From Candidatus Parcubacteria bacterium (lineage in GTDB: Bacteria > Patescibacteriota > Minisyncoccia > Phycocordibacterales > Phycocordibacteraceae), in the NCBI GenBank assembly GCA_022616215.1, contig JAKEFE010000026.1, forward strand, positions 1 through 16,297: DNA of 16,297 nucleotides. The letters are read 5' to 3'. Shown here in pieces: positions 1 through 7,147 of this stretch. The notes beneath the pieces were generated by a model. It was not told where the DNA came from. It ran no database searches and worked only from the letters and a program-made list of their open reading frames with translations. A program made the translations under genes and the position numbers. Every line of letters starts with the position of its first letter. Within the stretch, counting starts at the first letter, position 1.

Positions 1-907
1 CTGCGACCGAACACAGTTTTGCCACCGCTTCTTTCCCCAGATTCACCGAGTCGGTGCGCATATAAGTAATGTGCCCAGCTTCATACAGCTTTTGTGCGGC
101 GCGCATCGTGCGACTTGGCGCAAACCCAAGGCGCGTGGAAGCCGCCTGTTGGAGCGTGGAGGTGGTAAATGGCGGACGAGGCGCACGTTCCTCTTCTTTT
201 TCCGTTACCACGCCGACTTCCCACGCCGACTTCTTCCCCGCCTCCACAATGCGGGCGGCGTCTTCCGGTGTTTTTGGTTCTTCGGTGCAGATGGCCGAAA
301 ATTCGCCATGGAGAGACTTGAACTTCCCGGTGAGAACAAAATAGGTTTCAGGAACAAATGCTTCAATGTCGCGTTCGCGCTCGGCAAGAATGCGAAGTGC
401 CGGAGACTGTACGCGTCCTGCCGAAAGGCCGTAGCGAACTTTCTTCCAGATAAGTCCGGAAAGGTCGTAACCAACGAGGCGGTCAAGGACGCGCCGCGCT
501 TCCTGCGCGGCGCGCAAGTTTTCGTCAATGGCGCGCGGGTGCGCGAGTGCTTCTTCCACCGCGTCTTTGGTGATTTCGTGAAAAACGACCCGTTTGGGCT
601 TTTTGAGTCCGACAGCTTCCTGTATGTGCCATGCGATGGCTTCTCCTTCTCGGTCAGGGTCGGTTGCAAGATAGACTTCGTCAGCTTTGTCTGCCGCGTT
701 GTGGATTTTGTTGATGACGTCCTTTTTGCCGGGGGAAATGACGTAGCGGGGTACAAACCCGCCGTCAACATCCACGGCGTCTTTGTTTGATTTAGGCAAA
801 TCGCGAACATGCCCGACAGAGGCGAGCACTTCGTAGTCTTTGCCGAGGTAATGCCCTATGGTTCTCGCCTTTGCGGGCGATTCCACGATAAGCAGCTTTT
901 TGGCCAT
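1..907 (-). CDS. topA: DNA topoisomerase I (type IA), N-terminal 302 residues, cut by window edge
   Basis: Type IA topoisomerase that relaxes negatively supercoiled DNA by transient single-strand cleavage. Translated on the minus strand from ATG at 907-905 it begins MAKKLLIVESPAKART, with the Toprim glutamate at E9 and the acidic metal-binding motif ATDPDREGEAIAWH near residues 81-94 (DPD at 83-85). The conserved stretch AAQEARRVLDRLVGYDLSGL follows, and the active-site motif HITYMRTDSV places the nucleophile at Tyr282. The C-terminal rest, where zinc ribbons would lie, is outside the window. The gene follows dprA by 38 bases in the same direction, a very common bacterial pairing. A TTGACA box overlaps the dprA tail (939-944). 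No clear Shine-Dalgarno is seen, and a small hairpin sits directly before the ATG. Identity is secure from motifs. Confidence 0.97.
   Translation of the reverse strand, partial: MAKKLLIVESPAKARTIGHYLGKDYEVLASVGHVRDLPKSNKDAVDVDGGFVPRYVISPGKKDVINKIHNAADKADEVYLATDPDREGEAIAWHIQEAVGLKKPKRVVFHEITKDAVEEALAHPRAIDENLRAAQEARRVLDRLVGYDLSGLIWKKVRYGLSAGRVQSPALRILAERERDIEAFVPETYFVLTGKFKSLHGEFSAICTEEPKTPEDAARIVEAGKKSAWEVGVVTEKEEERAPRPPFTTSTLQQAASTRLGFAPSRTMRAAQKLYEAGHITYMRTDSVNLGKEAVAKLCSVA
490..514. repeat. Perfect 10-bp GC inverted repeat inside topA
   Basis: CGCGCCGCGC (490-499) and GCGCGGCGCG (505-514) are perfect reverse complements around a 5-base TTCCT spacer. They lie in the topA codons for the conserved LRAAQEARRVL region. 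In mRNA this would be a very stable hairpin, but it may simply be a by-product of GC-rich Arg/Ala codons. Confidence 0.6.
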
Positions 908-908
908 T

Positions 909-944
909 CGCTAACAGATAGCGCGATACCTTATATATTGTCAA
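909..944 (-). promoter_or_regulatory. Candidate topA promoter and start-proximal hairpin
   Basis: On the minus strand TTGACA (944-939) overlaps the last bases before the dprA stop and is followed by an A/T-rich AATATATAAGG. Candidate -10 hexamers are only fair: TATCTG lies 19 bases downstream of TTGACA and ends 7 bases before the topA ATG. A 5-bp perfect hairpin (CGCTA 909-913 and TAGCG 919-923) ends one base before the start codon and occupies the place where a Shine-Dalgarno would lie. The -35 match is direct; the rest is tentative. Confidence 0.35.
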
Positions 945-945
945 A

Positions 946-1803
946 TCACACCCGTCGCCATGCACCGAATTCTTCTTTTAAAATTCCTTTGAGTTCCAGA
1001 GTAACAAGTGCGGTTAGTGCGTCCGATGGGTTTAGGTTTGAGGCACGGATAAGCTCGTCGCGCGGTAGGGGTTCGGTGAGGAGATCGTAGATGGTTTTTT
1101 CGTAGCCCTCAAGTGAGAATTCTGCCCGCGCGCCTTCGGCGCACGGGTCAATGTGGAGCGCTTCCAATATGTGGAGCGAGTCAGACACCAGCGTCGCTCC
1201 GAGCCGTAAGAAGAGATGTGCGCCGAAACCATGAGGGTCCCCAATTCGGTGCGGGATACAGAGTAGATCGCGGTTGTATTCGTGCGTGAGCCGGGCGGTA
1301 ATCAGGGTTCCTGATTTGTTGCCTGCCTCAACCAAAAGTACCGCGTGCGAAAGTCCGACCATGATGCGGTTTCTTGAAGGGAAGTCGTAGGGAGCGGCTT
1401 TATAACCGCCCTCATGTTCCGAAAGCAAGAGTCCACCGGCTTTGAGGATGTCCCCGGCAAGCCCCGCATTTGCGCGAGGGTATATGACATCGTCGTTTAG
1501 TCCTGATCCGGGCACAGCGATGGTATGAAGTCCGGCGGCAAGCGCGGCTTTATGGGCGCACGCGTCTGCGCCAAGGGCAAGGCCGGAAACGATGGAAATA
1601 GGATAACCGGAGAGCCCCGTGATGAGTTTCTCGCACGCTTCGCGGCCATAGCTCGTAAGTGCTCGCGAACCAACGACCGCAAGGTAGGTGGTGCCTACTT
1701 TTGGCCAGTGTCCTCGCGCGAAAAGCGTTTGTGGCGGCTTTGGTATTTCACGAAGCTGTGAAGGATATTCGTCCTGTCCAAGTTGTCGCAAGTCGTTCTC
1801 CAT
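946..1803 (-). CDS. dprA: DNA processing protein DprA/Smf
   Basis: DprA binds incoming single-stranded DNA during natural transformation and loads RecA on it. The 285-residue product has the Rossmann-like core: AVVGSR (42-47), SGLALGAD (73-80), FPSRNRIMVGLS (141-152) and the GNKSGTLITA loop (161-170). A C-terminal winged-helix-type segment (about 233-285, ending in GAWRRV) is also present. It lacks the N-terminal SAM-like extension of longer homologues, so it is a short but complete form. The start at 1803 is supported by AAGGAAG a few bases upstream on the minus strand. It lies head-to-head with serS (17 bases between starts) and is followed by topA. Presence of DprA fits uptake of environmental DNA, which is common in this type of bacterium (inference). 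Confidence 0.95.
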   Translation of the reverse strand: MENDLRQLGQDEYPSQLREIPKPPQTLFARGHWPKVGTTYLAVVGSRALTSYGREACEKLITGLSGYPISIVSGLALGADACAHKAALAAGLHTIAVPGSGLNDDVIYPRANAGLAGDILKAGGLLLSEHEGGYKAAPYDFPSRNRIMVGLSHAVLLVEAGNKSGTLITARLTHEYNRDLLCIPHRIGDPHGFGAHLFLRLGATLVSDSLHILEALHIDPCAEGARAEFSLEGYEKTIYDLLTEPLPRDELIRASNLNPSDALTALVTLELKGILKEEFGAWRRV

Positions 1804-1820
1804 ACTATGCTTCCTTTATT

Positions 1821-3134
1821 ATGCTTGATATTCACTTCATCCGCGAGAATGCCGATATCGTCAAAGAGGCCGCCCGCAAGAAAGGGGTTGAAGTAGACAT
1901 CGATCGTCTCCTCGTTGTTTATGAAGAGCGAAAAAAGTTAGAGCAGGAGCTGGAGAGCCGTCGTGCTGAACAGAACCGAGCTTCAAAAACAATCGCACTT
2001 GCCAAAGGAGCAGAGCGGGATAAGCACATTGAGGCGATGCAACACCTGAAAGCTGGTATGGCGGAGAGTGAAGAAAAATACAAGAAAGTCATGGAAGAGT
2101 GGGAGAAGCTCATGCTTGCGGTCCCCAACATCCCAAGCCCGGATACCCCGGAAGGACCGGATGAGTCGGGCAACAAGGTATTGCGGCAGTGGGGAGAGAA
2201 GCCGGCATTCCCCTTTGCGGCGAAGGCACACTGGGATCTGGGAAAGGATCTGGGTCTCATTGATACCGAGAAAGCAGGAGAGATTTCCGGCGCACGCTTT
2301 AGCTATCTCTTGGGTGATCTGGCACTCATGCAGTTCGCGCTCATTGATCTGGTGATGAAGACCATCACCTCTCGGGACATGGTTGCGCGTATCGCAGAGA
2401 AAGCTGGACTAGCGGTTGATACCAAGCCCTTCATTCCCGTTATCCCGCCGGTCATGATGCGAGCGGATGTGATGGGACGCATGGCGCGACTGCATCCAAT
2501 TGACGAGCGCTATTACTTTGAGAAGGACGATCTGGTGCTGGTCGGAAGCGCGGAGCACACGCTTGGTCCGTTGCATATGAACGAGATCATAGAAGAAGCG
2601 AAGCTGCCCATTCGCTATGTGGGGTATTCAACAGCGTTTCGCCGGGAGGCGGGTGCAGCGGGGAAAGATACGCGCGGAATACTCCGTCAGCATCAGTTTG
2701 ATAAGGTAGAGATGGAAACCTTCGTGCGACCGGAAGACGGATATCGCGAACAGGATCTGCTTGTTGCTATCCAGGAGCACTTGATGCAGGCGCTTACGCT
2801 TCCGTATGAGGTCGTGATTGTGTGCACGGGAGACATGAGTAAGCCTGACCAGCGGCAGATTGATATCAACACCTGGATGCCCGGCCAAGGTGTCTACCGC
2901 GAGACGCACAGCTCCGACTATATGGGTGGTTTCCAGGCACGACGTCTCAATACCCGCGTGAAGAATGCAGCTGGCGAGATTACGCATGTGCATATGAATG
3001 ACGCGACGGCGTTTGCAGTCGGGCGCACGCTCATCGCTATCATGGAAAACTACCAGCAGGAAGACGGCTCAATTCGCGTGCCAGACGTGCTCGTGCCTTA
3101 TGTCGGTAAAGAAATCATTCGACGTCCGGCGTAG
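1821..3134 (+). CDS. serS: Serine--tRNA ligase
   Basis: Charges tRNA-Ser with serine in the cytosol; class II aminoacyl-tRNA synthetase. The 437-residue product starts MLDIHFIRENADIVKEAARK, the typical start of the SerRS N-terminal tRNA-binding coiled-coil arm (roughly 1-100). The catalytic domain carries GSAEHTLGPLHMNE (242-255), the motif 2 region FRREAGAAGKDTRGILRQHQF (ending at 293), FQARRLN (371-377) and motif 3 GRTLIAIMENYQQEDGS (401-417). Length matches the usual 420-440. The frame is open further upstream (to 1659), but the homologous start is 1821; upstream codons would lie inside dprA. No Shine-Dalgarno is visible. A fair -10-like TACTAT (1803-1808) ends 12 bases before the ATG, so a very short leader is likely. 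The canonical NGSA before motif 3 reads NDAT here. Confidence 0.97.
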   Translation: MLDIHFIRENADIVKEAARKKGVEVDIDRLLVVYEERKKLEQELESRRAEQNRASKTIALAKGAERDKHIEAMQHLKAGMAESEEKYKKVMEEWEKLMLAVPNIPSPDTPEGPDESGNKVLRQWGEKPAFPFAAKAHWDLGKDLGLIDTEKAGEISGARFSYLLGDLALMQFALIDLVMKTITSRDMVARIAEKAGLAVDTKPFIPVIPPVMMRADVMGRMARLHPIDERYYFEKDDLVLVGSAEHTLGPLHMNEIIEEAKLPIRYVGYSTAFRREAGAAGKDTRGILRQHQFDKVEMETFVRPEDGYREQDLLVAIQEHLMQALTLPYEVVIVCTGDMSKPDQRQIDINTWMPGQGVYRETHSSDYMGGFQARRLNTRVKNAAGEITHVHMNDATAFAVGRTLIAIMENYQQEDGSIRVPDVLVPYVGKEIIRRPA

Positions 3135-3987
3135 GAAAAGCGCGCGAACAAAAACGGCGCGACGCAAACAGCCTGCGCCGCGCCGCAAGCTGTCGCTACG
3201 GCAGCGACGCGAGGCATCGCGTGTCCGCTCGCTCTTGCTTTTTTGTGCGGGTGTCTTTCTCGCGATACTCGCCTCGCTCTATCTTTCGTGGCGCCCAGAA
3301 GTCAGAATTAGCGACATCCGTGCCGAGGAAGAATCGTATAGTGCGGTCGCCTTTGAAGAACTCACGGGCGCGTATTGGGGAATAGTCCCGCGCAATTCGG
3401 TTTTTTTCTACCCTGAACAGGATATTCGTGCGGCCATACTGAAAGAGAATCCTCACGTCGTCAAAGTCTCTATTGCTCGCGATAGCTTTTCCACTCTCTC
3501 TATATATACAGAGATGCGCGACGTTGCGTTTTGGTGGTGCGGAACTCCAGCGGATGCATCTGCGGTGTCGGTTTCGTGTTATGAAGCTGACTCCGGGGGA
3601 CTGGTCTTTGCGAGCGCAGAGGAAGAGCACGAGCTGGAACACACCTCCGTGCTTCGGGTGTACGCAGAGTTAGACACGGCCTCTACCACCCACTCGTATC
3701 CGCTTAGAGCGCGAGTTCTGGGGTCAGCTCTTATTCCGGATATTCTCCAGTTTGCGCACGCGGTAGAAGCTATGAGCGTACCACTCGCCGCCATTTCTAT
3801 ACGAGATGACGAAGCGGATTTGTATACCGACGGAGGTACGCGCATTACCTACGTTGTCGGAAAAGAACAGCAGGCAATTTCCGCCGCCGAAGTTACGCTT
3901 CCCACACTCAATCTTCTTGACGGTTCTATTCTCTACGTAGATCTCCGTTTTGACGAGAAAGCATATGTGAAAAAACGCTCGGAATGA
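3100..3987 (+). CDS. ftsQ: FtsQ/DivIB-like cell division protein with POTRA domain
   Basis: Probable divisome membrane protein. The 295-residue product has a strongly basic cytoplasmic N-terminus (residues 1-43, many Arg/Lys), one transmembrane helix (about 44-63, LLLFCAGVFLAILASLYLSW), then an extracytoplasmic POTRA-like domain (about 67-145). That domain contains the typical pattern of a small beta strand, helix, an ENPHVVKVSIARD strand and TLSIYTEMRDVAF. This order and the P.(I/V)..V.V.R....L.I...E spacing are those of FtsQ/DivIB. The chosen ATG at 3100 lies inside serS and gives a 35-base overlap in another frame; earlier in-frame starts would only add serS-antiphase sequence. No Shine-Dalgarno is seen, so translation may depend on serS. 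The gene lies apart from a visible mur/fts cluster, so the name is by domain architecture. Confidence 0.75.
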   Translation: MSVKKSFDVRRRKSARTKTARRKQPAPRRKLSLRQRREASRVRSLLLFCAGVFLAILASLYLSWRPEVRISDIRAEEESYSAVAFEELTGAYWGIVPRNSVFFYPEQDIRAAILKENPHVVKVSIARDSFSTLSIYTEMRDVAFWWCGTPADASAVSVSCYEADSGGLVFASAEEEHELEHTSVLRVYAELDTASTTHSYPLRARVLGSALIPDILQFAHAVEAMSVPLAAISIRDDEADLYTDGGTRITYVVGKEQQAISAAEVTLPTLNLLDGSILYVDLRFDEKAYVKKRSE

Positions 3988-4001
3988 GGTAGGGTGGGGA
4001 A

Positions 4002-4974
<973 letters not shown>

Positions 4975-4976
<2 letters not shown>

Positions 4977-5008
4977 AAAAGCGGCCGCCACCCTTAAGGT
5001 GTGCGGCC
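4975..5008 (-). terminator. Strong hairpin with U6 tract, reads as intrinsic terminator on minus strand
   Basis: GGCCGC-CACC (4983-4992), loop CTTAA, GGTG-T-GCGGCC (4998-5008) forms a 10-bp stem with a single bulged T. Read on the minus strand it is followed by GC and six T (4980-4975), the form of a rho-independent terminator. On the plus strand it directly follows the dus stop codon but has no T tract behind it. No minus-strand gene lies within several kb to its right, so what it would terminate is unclear. Confidence 0.6.
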
Positions 5009-5108
5009 TAGTTCCCCATCGCCCCTCAGGACGGCAGACTCCTCTTTCGGGGAGCCGAACCGTCACCGAAGCAGGATAGAAACGTACCCTCAATGTATAC
5101 TACCTTTC
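4977..5108. other. Structured intergenic region between dus and dnaX, possible small RNA
   Basis: This 132-base gap is long for this tightly packed segment. Besides the hairpin at 4983-5008 it holds a second one: GACGG (5030-5034) pairs with CCGTC (5060-5064), and inside it CTCCTC (5039-5044) pairs with GGGGAG (5049-5054) around a TTTC loop, with a CAGA/CCGAA internal loop. An alternative GTTCCCC (5011-5017) with GGGG...GAAC pairing is possible. A minus-strand transcript from a TAGTAT box (5102-5097) to the U6 tract would be about 115 nt. I compared it mentally with SRP RNA, 6S, RNase P, tmRNA and common riboswitches and recognised none. Confidence 0.35.
5096..5101 (+). promoter_or_regulatory. 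-10 box TATACT of dnaX, leaderless arrangement
   Basis: TATACT ends 7 bases before the ATG at 5109, which puts the expected transcription start at or next to the A of the start codon. No Shine-Dalgarno lies between. No good -35 is visible at 17 bases. Confidence 0.6.
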
Positions 5109-6140
5109 ATGTCGCATCAATCGTTGTATAGGGCGTACCGGCCGCAGAAGTTTTCGGAGGTAGCCGGCCAAGATCACATTGTGGGCGCTCTCAAGGAACA
5201 ATTGAAGGCCAAAAAGGTTGCTCATGCCTATCTTTTTGCCGGTTCTCGCGGGCTGGGGAAAACGTCGGTAGCGAGAATTTTTGCGAAGGAGCTTGGGGTA
5301 AACGATAACGATTTATATGAGATAGATGCGGCTTCAAACAACAGTGTAGACGACATTCGCACGCTCACAGAAAACGTCTACACGCTCCCTTTCGCTTCGC
5401 CGTACAAACTCTACATACTGGACGAAGCACACATGCTTTCAAAAGGAGCATGGAATGCATTTCTGAAGACACTTGAAGAGCCACCTGCTCACGCCATCTT
5501 TGTATTGGCAACCACGGAGCTTTCACGCGTACCTGACACGGTGCAGTCGCGTTGTCAGGTGTTTGAATTCAGAAAGCCCACACACGATGGACTTATGAAG
5601 CTTGTCGTGAGAGTTGCGAAAGAAGAAGGATACACGCTTCAACCCGGAGTCTCCGACCTTGTGGCACTTCTTGCAGACGGCTCTTATCGCGATGCCCTTT
5701 CAACGCTTGAAAAAGTATTTTCAGTTTCCAAAGACAAGACGATAACGCGCGAAGAAGCAGAAAAAGCGACTGGTGCGCCACGTGCCTCTCTTGTCGCAGA
5801 CTTCGTGTCGGCGCTCTCTGAAGGGAATTCGGAAAAAGCACTTGCCGCGCTCGCCAGAGCGAGCGCGGAGGATGTAGACATGACTCTTTTTCTCTCGCTG
5901 GTACTTGAGCGCATGCGCGCGGTCTTGCTTTCAAGGCACGCGCCGGAACTTCGCGCATCGCTTAAAAACGAATATGGCGAAGAATACGCCGACATTGAGA
6001 TGCTTGCCACGTCTCCCACTTCCAAACTCACCCACGAAACACTTAAAGAGTTTCTTGATGCCGCGTCCCGGGTGCGCTACTCGCCTGTTCCTGCGCTTCC
6101 TCTTGAGCTTGCGGTGCTGGAACTCTCGTCGCGCCAATGA
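5109..6140 (+). CDS. dnaX: DNA polymerase III subunit gamma/tau, short form without zinc module
   Basis: AAA+ clamp-loader subunit of the replicative polymerase. The 343-residue product starts MSHQSLYRAYRPQKFSEVAGQ, the family's canonical start. It has Walker A GSRGLGKT (45-52), Walker B ILDEAH (103-108), sensor 1 VLATTE and the SRC arginine-finger motif. Domain III (about 220-343) is present, but there is no long tau-type tail. Between FAKELG and YEIDAASNN, where most DnaX proteins carry a four-cysteine zinc module, there are only about seven residues (VNDNDLY...) and no cysteine; the single Cys of the protein is in SRC. The frame is open upstream to 5001, but the homologous start and the TATACT box fix 5109. 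The stop overlaps the next ATG (ATGA). Confidence 0.95.
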   Translation: MSHQSLYRAYRPQKFSEVAGQDHIVGALKEQLKAKKVAHAYLFAGSRGLGKTSVARIFAKELGVNDNDLYEIDAASNNSVDDIRTLTENVYTLPFASPYKLYILDEAHMLSKGAWNAFLKTLEEPPAHAIFVLATTELSRVPDTVQSRCQVFEFRKPTHDGLMKLVVRVAKEEGYTLQPGVSDLVALLADGSYRDALSTLEKVFSVSKDKTITREEAEKATGAPRASLVADFVSALSEGNSEKALAALARASAEDVDMTLFLSLVLERMRAVLLSRHAPELRASLKNEYGEEYADIEMLATSPTSKLTHETLKEFLDAASRVRYSPVPALPLELAVLELSSRQ

Positions 6141-7033
6141 CAATAAAAAGTATTCGTTTCTTAGCGGTCGTAGCGCTCATCGCTGGCATCGGGTATGTGC
6201 TCTATCTTCAAGTGGCTCCCCTTTTTGCCGCGCCGTGCGAAAAGCCGATTACCTATGCCGTACTCACGTTTGATGAACGGTTTGGTATTTCTCGCGCTCA
6301 ATTTTTAAGCGCGCTCTCTGATGCCGAAGCAGTGTGGGAAGAAGCAGCCGGTCGCGAGCTGTTTGCACACACGTCCGAAGCAGAACTCGGCATCCATCTC
6401 GTGTATGGAGATGTGCAGAAAACAACAGAACTTGGTCAGAAAATTGACACAGAGCAGGCGGCATATGATGCGAAGAAAAATGAAATTGAAGCTCTCAAAG
6501 ATGAGTTTGACCGCGCAAAGCGTTCATTTGAGTCGGAAACCGCCGCCTATGAGGCGGCGGGGAGAGAATACGATGCAGAGGTTAAGCATTGGAATAGCCA
6601 AGGAGGTGCTCCACCAAAAGAATACGAACAACTGACCGAAATGCGCGAAGTTCTTCGGCGAAAGCAGGAGAAGCTTGAAGAGGAGGCAGATGCGTTAAAC
6701 AAAATTGCGGGTGAAATCAACGACTTGGTGGAAGATTTAAACCGGCTTGCGAGGGCGTTGAACGCCAAAGTGGGAGTCTTTAACGAGCGCGCCGGAGATG
6801 AATTCGATCAAGGAAATTATGAGGAGGACAGAGAGGGAAGGCGAATAAGTATTTATGAGTTTTCAAACGGAACAGATTTGCGCCGGGTGCTTATCCATGA
6901 AATGGGGCACGCGCTCGGGATAGGGCACGTAGAAAACCCAGACTCCATCATGTATTCCTACAACTTCGGCACGGATCTTGCACTTTCAGAAGAAGACATC
7001 GCGGCGCTACGTCAGGCGTGCAAACTCGACTAA
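6137..7033 (+). CDS. Membrane-anchored matrixin-type zinc metalloprotease with coiled-coil insert
   Basis: Predicted extracytoplasmic metzincin peptidase. Of 298 residues, a signal anchor lies at about 7-31. The segment ITYAVLTFDERFGISRAQFL (from 38) with AVWEEAAG and ELGIHLVYG resembles the N-terminal half of the matrixin fold. The zinc site HEMGHALGIGH (254-264) and a Met-turn (SIMY, 270-273) are complete. Between the two halves lies a highly charged, heptad-like helical region of about 110 residues (about 100-215), a probable coiled-coil hairpin. This is unusual, since matrixins normally have a short linker there. The ATG overlaps the dnaX stop by 4 bases (ATGA), so it is translationally coupled with dnaX. 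Substrate unknown. No propeptide cysteine switch is evident; Cys34 lies just after the anchor. Confidence 0.85.
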   Translation: MTIKSIRFLAVVALIAGIGYVLYLQVAPLFAAPCEKPITYAVLTFDERFGISRAQFLSALSDAEAVWEEAAGRELFAHTSEAELGIHLVYGDVQKTTELGQKIDTEQAAYDAKKNEIEALKDEFDRAKRSFESETAAYEAAGREYDAEVKHWNSQGGAPPKEYEQLTEMREVLRRKQEKLEEEADALNKIAGEINDLVEDLNRLARALNAKVGVFNERAGDEFDQGNYEEDREGRRISIYEFSNGTDLRRVLIHEMGHALGIGHVENPDSIMYSYNFGTDLALSEEDIAALRQACKLD

Positions 7034-7076
7034 TGTACCCACGCGAAACGAAAGGGAGATCATGTTTGTGCTATTG

Positions 7077-7116
7077 ACAGGTAGGAAGAGCACACCAAAG
7101 CTCGTATCCTACCTGT
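7077..7116. repeat. 10-bp perfect inverted repeat upstream of HTH gene
   Basis: ACAGGTAGGA (7077-7086) and TCCTACCTGT (7107-7116) are perfect reverse complements, with an inner GAGC/GCTC pair (7088-7091, 7100-7103) around an 8-base loop. No T tract follows, so it is not a usual terminator. It lies directly upstream of, and overlaps, the palindrome at 7112-7131, suggesting an operator or a switchable structure. Confidence 0.7.
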
Positions 7117-7131
7117 GCTATAATGCACAGG
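7112..7131. promoter_or_regulatory. Palindrome exactly centred on a perfect extended -10 box
   Basis: CCTGTGC (7112-7118), TATAAT (7119-7124), GCACAGG (7125-7131): a 7-bp perfect inverted repeat flanks a consensus -10 hexamer. The TGC before it makes an extended -10 (TGnTATAAT). Expected transcription start is near 7131, 17 bases before the TTG start of the next gene. No -35 fits at 17 bases; the TTGACA at 7074-7079 is 39 bases away. The geometry is that of a repressor site that would block the promoter. Confidence 0.65.
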
Positions 7132-7147
7132 AATATCTATAGCAGCG

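Noticed and set aside
71..790. Long plus-strand open frame (239 codons) antisense to topA
   Set aside because: The opposite strand has unmistakable TopA motifs in frame over the whole stretch, and the plus-strand product shows no recognisable pattern.
1659..1820. Longer serS start giving 54 extra residues
   Set aside because: SerRS homologues begin at MLDIHFIREN (1821); the extension is only antisense to dprA.
5001..5108. Longer dnaX start inside the structured gap
   Set aside because: The family start is MSHQSLYRAYRP at 5109 with a TATACT box directly upstream.
4977..5108. SRP (4.5S) RNA, often near dnaX
   Set aside because: The conserved GGTCAGG...GGAAGG.AGCAGCC core is absent on both strands, so no SRP RNA is called.
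7077..7116. Inverted repeat as a transcription terminator for the metalloprotease gene
   Set aside because: No T tract follows; the downstream arm runs into a promoter.
7074..7124. TTGACA and TATAAT as one normal promoter
   Set aside because: The spacing is 39 bases, far from 16-18; TATAAT is better read as an extended -10.
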